Below, piece by piece: positions 8,158-16,255 of a stretch of DNA of 64,000 bases. The position numbers were made by a program, and so were the translations under genes. The stretch comes from Azospirillum sp. SYSU D00513 (lineage in GTDB: Bacteria > Pseudomonadota > Alphaproteobacteria > Azospirillales > Azospirillaceae), in contig NZ_JAFIQV010000005.1 in the NCBI RefSeq assembly GCF_017356015.1, forward strand, positions 62,001 to 126,000. Direction: 5' to 3'. Below the pieces are notes generated by a model. The model made no database searches. It worked only from the letters and a program-made list of their open reading frames with translations, and was not told the DNA's origin. Position 1 is the first letter of the stretch. Every line of letters starts with the position of its first letter.

Positions 8158-10158
8158 CTATTCCGCTCCTTCCGGGCCGATGCGGTTCCAGGGCAGGTCC
8201 GCGATCCCCAGCGCGCGGGCCTGCGAGTTGTCGCGCAGCCGGAAGTCGTCGCGGCCGGGGTTGATGAAATAGGGGTTTGAGAGCTGCGGCCCCTGGATGG
8301 TGCGCGCCTCGGTCCTGGCCGGAGCGGCGGCGCGGGCGGCCCGGTTGCCGTAGGCGCGGTCCACGATGTTGTTGTCGATCACCGGCTCGCCGCCAGTCAG
8401 GCTGACCCAGAACTGGTCCATGGGTGCGCGGGCGTGGACGATGTTGTGGGTGATGACGTTGTCGCGCAGGAAGCCCGCCACGCCGGCCTTCGGCACCCAT
8501 TCCAGCCGCAGGAAGCGGTCGCGCTGCTGGGTCAGGACCGAGATGTTGTTGTGGACGCGGTTGTGGTCGCCGCCATGGATGAAGACCGCCGCCCAGCCGG
8601 TGTTCATCAGGAAGTTGCTCTCCACCCGGACGCCGTTGGTCTGGTCGTCGAGATAGATGCCGAATCCCTTGTAGCGCTCCAGCCATTTGCCGGCGGCGTT
8701 GGTGGCGATGCCGCCCGTGTCGCGGATGTCGTTGAAGCGGATGACCGTGCGGGTGTCGATGTTGCTGCGGCCCAGCGTCTCGATGGCGCCGGCGTCGGCC
8801 GTCTCGCGCGCGGTGTCCTGGATGCGGTTGTACTCGATGACCGTGTCGGTGTTGACCGTCTCCTCGCTCCAGTTCTTCACCGACACGCCGTAGCGGGAGG
8901 AATGGCGGATGTCGTTGTGCGCCACCAGCGTGCGCTGGGCGCCCGACACGAAGACGCCGGCGCTGAACAGAGCCACCTCGCCGATGTGGCGCATGCGGTT
9001 GGCGACGACGCGGTTGTCATCGCTGCCCGGCCGCAGGCTCACGCCGGTGCGGCCGAGATGCTCCATGAGGTTGCCGCGGATCAGGTTGCCGGTGCTGGCC
9101 TCCACCGTGACGGCGGTGCCCACCGCGTTGAAATGGTTGTTCAGGACGGCATGGCCGCCGCCGCCCTCCACCCGGAGCGCCGGGCCGTCGTAAGGCACCT
9201 CGGTGAAGCCCAGCCCCTCGATGGTGACGCCCCGCGTCCGGTCGAGCTGGATCAGCGGCGCCACGCGCGCCACCACCGCCTCCCCGGCGAAGGAGTCCGG
9301 CTCGGCCGGGCGGACCAGCAGGCGCTTGCGGCGCGCGTCCCAGGCGAACTGGCCGGGATGCTTCAGGAAGTCCGGATGGCCGAGCAGCCGGAAGGTGGAG
9401 CCGTCGCGGAAAGCGTATTGGGCGTCCTTCTCCAGCGTCAGCGTGCCGCGCGCCGCGTCGATCGCCTCCACCCCGATGATGCTGTCGGACAGCCGCTCGC
9501 GGTCGAGCGCCTGGACCCGCACGCCGGGTGCCGCCCAGCCCGCCTGGAGGCTGCCGGGAGCGAAGCGCAGGCGGCGCTTGCTCGCACCCCCCTTGGCCGC
9601 CTGCGCGACCAGCCAGCCGGTGCGCACGGGGTCGGCCGGGTCGAGGTCGCCGCTCTGGGCGGGGCGCAGCCGCACGCCGCCGACGGTAAGGTCCAGCCCC
9701 GGATCCTGGGCCAGCGGTGCGGAGAAGACGCCCGCCCGCTCGGCTCCCTTCTCGGGCGCGAAGCCGCCGATCCGCTCCCCGCCGGACAGGACCGGCCGCT
9801 CGCCGGGATATGCCGCGATGCGCAGCCCTTCGTCCTCGGGGCCGAGTTCCACCGTCTCCTCGATCCGGTAGGTGCCGGAGCGCAGCAGGATCGTGCGCAG
9901 CCCGCCCCGGCGCGCCAGGTCGACCGCGCGGGCCAGCGTGGCGACCGGGCCGTCCCGCCCGTCGCGCCCCGGCTCGGCGGCCCGGCCCGACCAGCGGTCG
10001 TCGCCGCGCGGCGAGACATGGACCGCCGCTCCGGCCGCCGTGCCATTGGCCGCCGCCCGCTGCGCCAGCGCCGGAGCCGTCCCCAGCCCCAGCAGCGCCG
10101 CCGCGAACAGAGCCGCCCGCACCGCACGCGTCCCCATGCCGTAGAACCGAACCGCCAT
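8158..10158 (-). CDS. Secreted right-handed parallel beta-helix protein
   Basis: A 666-residue protein with a signal peptide (basic RAVRA, hydrophobic ALFAAALLGLGTAPA, cleavage likely after ALAQ). VHVSPRGDDRWSG next opens the usual N-terminal cap of pectate-lyase-like beta-helix proteins. Residues from about 330 to 640 show repeated N-rich strands of the PbH1 type (VLNNHF, LIRGNLMEH, NRVVANRMRH, LVAHNDIRH, TVIEYNRIQD). The start is set at 10158 because GGAGGTGAG directly precedes that ATG. It is likely a periplasmic or outer enzyme or binder acting on the cluster's polysaccharide, as lyases and epimerases of this fold do. No catalytic set could be assigned. Confidence 0.8.
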   Translation of the reverse strand: MAVRFYGMGTRAVRAALFAAALLGLGTAPALAQRAAANGTAAGAAVHVSPRGDDRWSGRAAEPGRDGRDGPVATLARAVDLARRGGLRTILLRSGTYRIEETVELGPEDEGLRIAAYPGERPVLSGGERIGGFAPEKGAERAGVFSAPLAQDPGLDLTVGGVRLRPAQSGDLDPADPVRTGWLVAQAAKGGASKRRLRFAPGSLQAGWAAPGVRVQALDRERLSDSIIGVEAIDAARGTLTLEKDAQYAFRDGSTFRLLGHPDFLKHPGQFAWDARRKRLLVRPAEPDSFAGEAVVARVAPLIQLDRTRGVTIEGLGFTEVPYDGPALRVEGGGGHAVLNNHFNAVGTAVTVEASTGNLIRGNLMEHLGRTGVSLRPGSDDNRVVANRMRHIGEVALFSAGVFVSGAQRTLVAHNDIRHSSRYGVSVKNWSEETVNTDTVIEYNRIQDTARETADAGAIETLGRSNIDTRTVIRFNDIRDTGGIATNAAGKWLERYKGFGIYLDDQTNGVRVESNFLMNTGWAAVFIHGGDHNRVHNNISVLTQQRDRFLRLEWVPKAGVAGFLRDNVITHNIVHARAPMDQFWVSLTGGEPVIDNNIVDRAYGNRAARAAAPARTEARTIQGPQLSNPYFINPGRDDFRLRDNSQARALGIADLPWNRIGPEGAE

Positions 10159-10494
10159 CTCACCTCCACCATACCGCACTGCACGCAAGCGGGCCGGCCG
10201 GCAGCAGGGGCCAGGCCGGTCCATTCAAAGCGAAACTGGCGGCAAGCCGGGTTCGTGGCAAAAACACTGATGGATTGCCGCTTTTTCGCAGGCTGCTTTC
10301 CGGAGGAGTCAAGCGCACTGTCGGGATAGTCCGGTTTCGGAGGGCGCTTCGCCAGATGCCCTAGCCCCCGGATGGACCCGGGACTGCCGCCTGCGTGTTG
10401 CTGTCGGCGATGCGGGAAAGGCGCCCTCGCCCTTTCCGCCGCCCGGCCGTCCGCGCGGCCGGTTTTGCCCGTGAAACCATGGCGGACCTTGGCG
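10159..10494. other. Divergent intergenic region in the polysaccharide locus
   Basis: About 336 bp separate the beta-helix gene (minus) from the polymerase gene (plus) and must hold both promoters. A weak inverted repeat is seen (GCGGCAA near 10230, TTGCCGC near 10273). No small gene with a ribosome site and no convincing -35/-10 pair was found. The right part (10372-10494) is open in the polymerase frame but reads as non-coding. Confidence 0.5.
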
Positions 10495-11889
10495 ATGATC
10501 GAATTGGCGCTGATCGCGCAGGTGCTGGTGGTGGCCCTGGTGGTCGCGGTCTTCCTGTTCAGCGGGACGGCCTCGATGTTCCACCCCCTGAGCTTCTACC
10601 TGATTTTCCACACGCTGGTGTTCGTCCTGCGCCCGATCCTGCTGCATGTCTACCAGTTCGACAATGTGTGGCTCTTCATCGGCTTCTGGCCGAGCGCGCA
10701 GCAGTTCGTCTTCACCCTCATGGTCAGCTCGGTGGCGCTGATCGCCTTCGCCATCGCCTGCGCCTGGTCCGGCGCCGCGCGGCCGGAGTTCCAAGACCGC
10801 GAGCCCTTCCGTTTCGACGGGCCGGACATCGCGGCCTACACGCTCACGGCGCTGCTGCTGGGACCGCTGGCGGTCTATTCCGCCATCATGCGCCAGGGGG
10901 GCGCCTCCTTCACCGGCGTCGGCGACGTGCAGATGGAGCGCGACCCGCTGACCGGACAGCCGGTCTACGTCAACACCACCGGCTATGTCGCCGAGGCCCA
11001 TTCCATGGGCCTGCCGCTGGCGCTGGGGATCATCTGGGTCAGCCGTTTCCACCCGCTGTCCTTCATCCCCTTCCTCAGCTTCCTGATGTACCGGGCCTAT
11101 CTGGGCTGGGGGCGCTGGGCCTTCATCATGGGCGTCATCTCGCTCGTGCTGCTGCTGCTCTATCACACCCGCACCAAGTGGTTCCGCCTGTGGCACGTGG
11201 CGGTCGGGCTGCCGGTGCTGATGCTGTTCCACACGCTGGGCCAGAACCGCGGCGCCCTGCGCTCGGTCTTCGAGGGCACGGCACCCGTTTCCTCCCTCTT
11301 CCGGGTCCAGGGCAGCTCCGACGCCCGCTTCGTCGATTCGCTGGCGGGCCAGGATCTCGGCAACTTCGACTATCTCTCCTTCATCCTGTGGGTCGTGCCG
11401 AAGGAATCCGGCACCTACACCTGGTTCACCCAGTATCTCCAGCTCTTCACCGAACCCATTCCGCGCGTCCTGTGGCCGGCCAAGCCGATCGGTCCGCCCG
11501 TCCAGTACTTCTCGCTGCATGACTTCGGCCATTTCGCCAACCTCACCACCTCGCTGGCCGGCGACGGCTGGATGAGCGGCGGCTGGATCGGGATGATCCT
11601 CACCATGGTCCTGGTGGGGCTGGCGCTCGGCACGATCCACCGCTGGTTCTGGCGCAGCGGTGCGGTGAACAAATACGGGGTGCTGTTCTACTGCAGCTTC
11701 CTGCCGCTCTCGCTCCAGTGGTTCCGCGACGGCGGCATCTCGATCTTCAAGTTCGGCCTCTTCTCGCTGATGCCGATCCTGATGTGGATCGCGCTGACCC
11801 GGCTGTTCCGCGCCTGGATCGCCTTCGGGGCGGAGGACCGGCCGCCCCTTGTCCTGCGGCGCGCCGCGGACGGCGCCGAGACCAGCTGA
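10495..11889 (+). CDS. Wzy-like polysaccharide polymerase (O-antigen polymerase type membrane protein)
   Basis: A 464-residue integral membrane protein with about ten or more hydrophobic helices from the N-terminus (LIAQVLVVALVVAVFLF) to the C-terminus. It has a large soluble loop near residues 260-330 (GTAPVSSLFRVQGSSDARFVD and the following segment). Low sequence conservation, many helices and position among glycosyltransferases are typical of Wzy polymerases, which join repeat units at the periplasmic face. The start is uncertain: ATG 10495 (MIELALIAQ) begins at the first helix, and GTG 10471 is in frame upstream. The assignment is by topology and context. Confidence 0.68.
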   Translation: MIELALIAQVLVVALVVAVFLFSGTASMFHPLSFYLIFHTLVFVLRPILLHVYQFDNVWLFIGFWPSAQQFVFTLMVSSVALIAFAIACAWSGAARPEFQDREPFRFDGPDIAAYTLTALLLGPLAVYSAIMRQGGASFTGVGDVQMERDPLTGQPVYVNTTGYVAEAHSMGLPLALGIIWVSRFHPLSFIPFLSFLMYRAYLGWGRWAFIMGVISLVLLLLYHTRTKWFRLWHVAVGLPVLMLFHTLGQNRGALRSVFEGTAPVSSLFRVQGSSDARFVDSLAGQDLGNFDYLSFILWVVPKESGTYTWFTQYLQLFTEPIPRVLWPAKPIGPPVQYFSLHDFGHFANLTTSLAGDGWMSGGWIGMILTMVLVGLALGTIHRWFWRSGAVNKYGVLFYCSFLPLSLQWFRDGGISIFKFGLFSLMPILMWIALTRLFRAWIAFGAEDRPPLVLRRAADGAETS

Positions 11890-11942
11890 CGCCTTGCCTT
11901 GAGACACGAGCCATTCCGTTCCAATTCATTAGGGGAGTTTCC

Positions 11943-13100
11943 ATGGCGTTGCGCCTCCTGGCCCTCCTGCTGGCGGCGCTGCTGCCGGTGGGGTTCGCGC
12001 TCGATCCCGTCCAGGGTGACCTGACGCGCGCCGGTGGCTACACGGAAAACGCCTTCGGCCCCAAGGCGCCGCAGGCGGTTTTCGTGCCGCCGCTGGCGGA
12101 GCCCGCACGCGCGGGAACCCGCTACGACGTGGTGGTGATCGGCGACGGCTTCTCCCACCCCGACCCGGACGACGCCCGGACGCCGTTCGGGCAGTTCTGG
12201 ACCGACCACCTGCGCAACGCCACCGGCCTGACCGTCGGGGTGATGCACCAGGAGCGGGTGTCGGCCTGGAGCTATGTGAACTCCGCCGAGTTCCGCGAGC
12301 GCCCGCCGCGCGTGCTGATCGTCGAGACGATGGAGCGCCGCCTGCGCCACCAGCTGCCCGCCATGGCGGACGCGGACACGGTCGCGGAGACGGCGCACGT
12401 CACCCTGGCCTCCTCCCGCCCGGCGCCGGAGGCGATCCCCGTGAAGCCGCTCCAGGCCACGCCCCAGCCCCGTCCCCGGCCCATGGCCCATGACGGGCTG
12501 ATCCCGCCGCTCGGCGACGCGCTCCAGTTCCTGTCCAAGGCGGCGGAGCGCGCCATGTCCGGCCCCGGAGAGAGCGGCGTCGTCGAGCTGCCGGTGACCT
12601 ACACGCGGCTCTTCACCTCCGAGAAGCGGTCGAGCAGCCTGTTCCTGGCCGAGGATTTCGCGTCCTGGCGCGCCGACCAGGTCCTGCTCGCCGAGCGCCG
12701 GGCCGCCTTCCGCCGCCTCCAGCAGGCCGTGGAGTCCAACGGGGTCACCCGTTTCCTGCTGATGGTGCCGCCCGACAAGGGCACGGTCTACGCCGACTTC
12801 CTGGAGGAGCCGCCGCCCGTCCGCTCGATCGTGGAGACGACCCTGCGCGACGACCCGCAGCTGAACCTCGTTCCGCTGGCCAAGGGGCTGCGGGAGATGG
12901 CCGCCAACGGCACCGCCGACCTCTACGCCCCGAACGACAGCCGCTGGGGCGCCGAGGGGCAGCGGTTCGCCGCCCAGGCCGTGCACGACAGCCTGCGCCG
13001 CATGGGCGTGATCGCGACGCCGGAAAGCCCGCACATTGCCACCCTGCCCTGCAAGCCGGGCTATCTGGACTGCGCCGTGGCGACCACCGCCGCGGAATAG
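11943..13100 (+). CDS. AlgX/AlgJ-like SGNH-fold secreted protein, probably non-catalytic
   Basis: A 385-residue exported protein (signal peptide MALRLLALLLAALLPVGFA), started at 11943 because GGGGAG lies just upstream. AlgX-type proteins O-acetylate polysaccharides in the periplasm. Here the block VVVIGDGFS (residues 63-71) and VLIVETMER (124-131) come first. The blocks FLLMVPPDKGTVY (271-283) and LYAPNDSRWGAEG (327-339) come after. In AlgX the DxHW block precedes the GDS block, so the order here is reversed. The usual nucleophile Ser of GDS is Gly (G69) and the His of DxHW is Arg (R334). It may be a binding protein rather than an acetyltransferase. Confidence 0.7.
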   Translation: MALRLLALLLAALLPVGFALDPVQGDLTRAGGYTENAFGPKAPQAVFVPPLAEPARAGTRYDVVVIGDGFSHPDPDDARTPFGQFWTDHLRNATGLTVGVMHQERVSAWSYVNSAEFRERPPRVLIVETMERRLRHQLPAMADADTVAETAHVTLASSRPAPEAIPVKPLQATPQPRPRPMAHDGLIPPLGDALQFLSKAAERAMSGPGESGVVELPVTYTRLFTSEKRSSSLFLAEDFASWRADQVLLAERRAAFRRLQQAVESNGVTRFLLMVPPDKGTVYADFLEEPPPVRSIVETTLRDDPQLNLVPLAKGLREMAANGTADLYAPNDSRWGAEGQRFAAQAVHDSLRRMGVIATPESPHIATLPCKPGYLDCAVATTAAE

Positions 13101-13180
13101 GGCGCCACCCAAACAGCACATCCCACATCCCGACCCGAATTCGACCCCGAACGGGGCACTGACCGGAGAGCCGACCCCTC

Positions 13181-14161
13181 ATGTCCGATCTGACCTCCGA
13201 ACCGAAGCCCGCCGTCGCCGCAAACGTCTGCGCGATCATCGTCACCTACAACCGCCTGCACATGCTGACGCAATGCGTCGACGCGATCCGGGCGCAGGTC
13301 CCCCGCCCCGACAAGATCGTGGTGGTCGACAACAGCTCGACCGACGGCACCGGCGAGTGGCTGGCGGCGCAGGAGGACCTCGTGGTGGTGCGCCAAGCCA
13401 ACTGCGGCTCGGCGGGTGCCTACCATTCGGCCTTCGCCACGGCCATGGAGCTGGGCCACGCGTGGATCTGGTGCACCGACGACGACGGCATCCCCGAGCC
13501 CGGCGCGCTCGCCGAGCTGCTGAAGCAGGGCGAGGCGCATGGGCTGGACATGATCGGCCCCGCCGTGGTCGCCCCGGAGAACCACGAGGAGCTTTCCTTC
13601 ATGCCGCGCGGCTGCCAGACGGTCGCGGAGCTGAAGGCGCTCGCCAAGGACGGGGTGGTGCTGGACGCCATCTCGCTCTTCAACGGCACGCTGATCCGCC
13701 GCCGTACCTTCGAGACCATCGGCAACATCAAGCGCGAGATGTTCATCTGGGGCGACGAGTACGAGTTCATGCTGCGCGCCCGCAAGGCCGGGCTGAAGGA
13801 CGGTTCCGCCGTCAACGCGCTGCACGTCCACCCGCGCATGGGCCGCAAGGTGAAGCCGGTGCTGGGCGGCCTGCTCGGCAAGGTGGAGGAAATGCCGGAC
13901 GGCCGAGCCCCGCATTACTTCCGCAACATGGGTTATATCCAGTCGCAGTACGAGCCGAAGTCCGCCGTGCCGCGCATGATCGCGAAATACACGGTGCATT
14001 ACCTGCTGAAGGGCGACCTGAAGCGGTTGAAGACCTTCTACCGGAGCTATCTGCCCGGCGTGAAGAACATCTACCCGGAGGAGCAGCGCCGCCCCATCCA
14101 GCGGCTGCCGCTGCTGCCCCCCGCCGGAAAGGCCGGATCGACGTCGGACGAGGCGGCGTGA
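13181..14161 (+). CDS. GT2 glycosyltransferase (galactofuranosyl/rhamnosyl-transferase-like)
   Basis: A 326-residue GT-A transferase. The N-terminal domain has CAIIVTYNRLHML, VVVDNSSTDGT and the metal-binding acidic cluster WCTDDDG (the DXD equivalent). The acceptor region has SLFNGTLIRRRTFETIG and the catalytic-base-like WGDEYEF. Those blocks resemble the GlfT1-type galactofuranosyl/rhamnosyltransferases. It is read with the preceding gene, and the next GT2 start overlaps its stop (TGATG at 14159-14163). The donor sugar is a guess. Confidence 0.85.
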   Translation: MSDLTSEPKPAVAANVCAIIVTYNRLHMLTQCVDAIRAQVPRPDKIVVVDNSSTDGTGEWLAAQEDLVVVRQANCGSAGAYHSAFATAMELGHAWIWCTDDDGIPEPGALAELLKQGEAHGLDMIGPAVVAPENHEELSFMPRGCQTVAELKALAKDGVVLDAISLFNGTLIRRRTFETIGNIKREMFIWGDEYEFMLRARKAGLKDGSAVNALHVHPRMGRKVKPVLGGLLGKVEEMPDGRAPHYFRNMGYIQSQYEPKSAVPRMIAKYTVHYLLKGDLKRLKTFYRSYLPGVKNIYPEEQRRPIQRLPLLPPAGKAGSTSDEAA

Positions 14162-15168
14162 TGGCCTCTCCCCCGGAAGGCCGGGCGGAAAGCCGGGCGG
14201 ACGGCCGGGCGGACGGCCGGACGAACGGCGGCCTGAGGGTCAGCGCCGTCATCGCCACCTTCAACCGCAAGGACGAGCTGCGCACGGCCCTGACCCGGCT
14301 GGCGGCGCAGACCCTGCCGCCGGCGGAGGTGCTGGTGGTGGATGACGGCTCGACCGACGGGACGGACGCGATGATGCGGACAGAGTTCGCTTCCGTCCGC
14401 TACGTCCGGCTGCCGCACCACGCCGGGCTGATCTACGCGCGCAACTTCGGCTTCGTGAACACGTCGGGCGACTATGTGCTGTCCGTGGATGACGATTCCT
14501 GGTTCGCGGAGCCGGACGGCTTGGCCCGCGCCGTCGCCTACCTGGAGGCGCAGCCGGACGTGGCCGCGGTCGCCTGCAACATCGAGACGCGGGACGGGCT
14601 GGTCTATTTCCCGAAGGGGGCTGCCCCCTTCGAGGTGCCCTGGTACGTCGGCTGCGGCCACCTGCTGCGCCGCCGGGCGGTCGCCGCCGCCGGTCTCTAC
14701 ATGCCCGAGCTGTACCGCCAGGGGGAGGAGAAGGACCGCTGCCTGCGGCTGATGGGGGCCGGCCACCGCGTCGTCGCCCTGCCCGACGTCATGGTCTTCC
14801 ACGACAAGAGCGAGAAGAGCCGCAAGCCGGGGCTGGAGCGCTTCTACAACCACCGCAACGACCTGATCCGCGAGATCGCCCGCTGCCCGGCGGCCCTGCT
14901 GCCCTGGCGGCTGGCGCGGAGCTGGGCCGGCAACAGCTGGAAGAACCTGCGCCACGGCCCGCGCGCGACCGACCTGAAGATCCTGCTGGCCCTGCCGGAG
15001 ATCCTGCGGATAGGATGGAAGCACCGCGCCCCCGTGGGCGCCGACGCCTACCGCCGCTGGCTGCATCTGGCCTCCACGGCCGCCCCCGGCGCCGTCCGCA
15101 CCGCACCCCCCGCCGGGGCCTCCGTCCCGCTCCGGCCCGCCGCCCGGTCCGCGGACGCGCCGGGCTGA
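14161..15168 (+). CDS. GT2 glycosyltransferase
   Basis: A 335-residue GT-A transferase starting at ATG 14161 by overlap with the upstream stop. After a low-complexity N-terminus (residues about 5-22, several near-copies of ADGR coded by a 12-bp DNA repeat) come VSAVIATFNRKDEL, VVDDGSTDGTD and the DXD-like SVDDDSWF. Next are the acceptor-site blocks CGHLLRRRAV and YRQGEEKDRCLRL. It is the last gene of the polysaccharide locus, and a hairpin at 15192-15209 follows. Specificity is unknown. Confidence 0.85.
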   Translation: MASPPEGRAESRADGRADGRTNGGLRVSAVIATFNRKDELRTALTRLAAQTLPPAEVLVVDDGSTDGTDAMMRTEFASVRYVRLPHHAGLIYARNFGFVNTSGDYVLSVDDDSWFAEPDGLARAVAYLEAQPDVAAVACNIETRDGLVYFPKGAAPFEVPWYVGCGHLLRRRAVAAAGLYMPELYRQGEEKDRCLRLMGAGHRVVALPDVMVFHDKSEKSRKPGLERFYNHRNDLIREIARCPAALLPWRLARSWAGNSWKNLRHGPRATDLKILLALPEILRIGWKHRAPVGADAYRRWLHLASTAAPGAVRTAPPAGASVPLRPAARSADAPG

Positions 15169-15191
15169 TGGCGGTGCTGAGCATCGGCCGC

Positions 15192-15209
15192 ACTGCGGAT
15201 TTCCGCAGT
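15192..15209. terminator. Hairpin after the polysaccharide locus
   Basis: A perfect 7-bp stem ACTGCGG-ATTT-CCGCAGT lies 24 bp after the last glycosyltransferase stop and immediately before the rpmH promoter. It has no T run, so its role as a terminator is only likely. Confidence 0.45.
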
Positions 15210-15215
15210 TGCGCA

Positions 15216-15244
15216 TTGACTCATGGAAGCGCTGTCTCTATACA
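15216..15244 (+). promoter_or_regulatory. Sigma-70 promoter of the rpmH operon
   Basis: TTGACT (15216-15221), a 17-bp spacer and TATACA (15239-15244) form a near-consensus housekeeping promoter. It lies 46 bp upstream of the rpmH start, as expected for a highly expressed ribosomal-protein gene. Confidence 0.8.
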
Positions 15245-15289
15245 GCGGGGCTCGTTTTCCCTGAGATCGATTTGACGGAGTAAAGTGTC

Positions 15290-15424
15290 GTGAAACGCAC
15301 GTACCAGCCGAGCAAGATCGTGCGCAAGCGCCGCCATGGCTTTCGCGCGCGTATGGCCACTGTCGGCGGCCGCAAGGTCATCGCTCGCCGCCGCGCCCGC
15401 GGCCGCAAGGTCCTGAGCGCCTGA
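15290..15424 (+). CDS. rpmH: 50S ribosomal protein L34
   Basis: A 44-residue, strongly basic protein beginning (with GTG read as Met) [20 protein letters not shown], the universal L34 sequence. It continues with [24 protein letters not shown], so length and sequence are complete. GTG is the only start that gives the conserved N-terminus, and ACGGAG lies upstream. It is followed after 5 bp by rnpA, the classic bacterial pair. Confidence 0.97.
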   Translation: MKRTYQPSKIVRKRRHGFRARMATVGGRKVIARRRARGRKVLSA

Positions 15425-15429
15425 TCCGC

Positions 15430-15897
15430 ATGCCGGCGCCGGGCCGCATGGTCGGGCGCCTGAAGCGGCGGCCGGAATTCTTGGCCGTGGCCGGTACGCG
15501 GCGTAAGCACGTCGCTCCCGGTTTGATACTGCAGGTGCGCCGACACGACGAACGGCAGCGGCCCGCCGATGGCGAGCCGCCGCTTCGTTTTGGATTGACG
15601 GCAAGCCGAAAGGTGGGCAACGCCGTGGTGCGCAACCGCGCCCGGCGCCGCCTGCGCGAGGCGGCGGGAATGATCCTGCCCGCCCACGCCGCCCCCGGGC
15701 ACGATTTCGTGCTGGTGGCGCGCTCCGGAACGGCCGAACGGCCGTGGCCGGACCTTCTGGGTGACCTGACCGCGGCGCTGAAGCGCCTCGGCCTCTGGCG
15801 CGACGCGCCGGCCCCAGCAAAAACCGCCCCAGCGGACGCAACCCCGGAAACACACCGGGAAGCGCGCGAGGGCGCCGAGGGAGAGGCCGGAGCATGA
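15430..15897 (+). CDS. rnpA: Ribonuclease P protein component
   Basis: The protein subunit of RNase P, which helps the catalytic RNA remove tRNA leaders. The 155-residue protein has the family start [12 protein letters not shown] and the RNA-binding RNR-type motif [16 protein letters not shown] (residues about 62-77). A basic body and a proline/alanine-rich acidic C-terminal extension beyond the usual 120 residues follow. It is directly behind rpmH, and its stop overlaps the yidD start (ATGA at 15894-15897). Confidence 0.95.
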   Translation: MPAPGRMVGRLKRRPEFLAVAGTRRKHVAPGLILQVRRHDERQRPADGEPPLRFGLTASRKVGNAVVRNRARRRLREAAGMILPAHAAPGHDFVLVARSGTAERPWPDLLGDLTAALKRLGLWRDAPAPAKTAPADATPETHREAREGAEGEAGA

Positions 15898-16190
15898 ACC
15901 CACTCACCCATGCCCTGCGCGGATTGGTCAGGCTGTACCAGCTGACCCTGTCGCCCTTTGTCGGCTGGCACTGCCGCTATCAGCCAAGCTGTTCCAACTA
16001 CGCGCTTGAGGCGCTATCCACGCACGGAGCCGTCCGGGGCAGCTGGCTGACCCTGCGCCGGCTCGCGCGCTGCCATCCCTGGGGCGGCTGGGGCTACGAC
16101 CCCGTGCCGGCCCCCGGCGGCGGATCCGCCGCGCGCGCGTGTTCCTGCGCGCACGGGCGGGCGGGCATCGCGCACCACCACAACCCCTGA
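15894..16190 (+). CDS. yidD: Membrane protein insertion efficiency factor YidD
   Basis: A 98-residue protein with the YidD signature: [14 protein letters not shown], then [15 protein letters not shown] with its conserved cysteines, then [17 protein letters not shown]. It has an amphipathic N-terminal helix and acts at the inner membrane with YidC. The start overlaps the rnpA stop by four bases. The C-terminal tail after GYDPVP is alanine- and glycine-rich and not conserved. Confidence 0.95.
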   Translation: MNPLTHALRGLVRLYQLTLSPFVGWHCRYQPSCSNYALEALSTHGAVRGSWLTLRRLARCHPWGGWGYDPVPAPGGGSAARACSCAHGRAGIAHHHNP

Positions 16191-16255
16191 GGCACAACCC
16201 CCAAAGGCCGGCGCTCGCCGCCCAAGAGAAAGGCCCGACGGTAACCGGGACGCCC

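Noticed and set aside
8434..10329. Very long plus-strand open frame opposite the beta-helix gene
   Set aside because: It is a G+C-driven shadow frame with no family match and low-complexity sequence; the minus strand has the signal peptide and beta-helix repeats.
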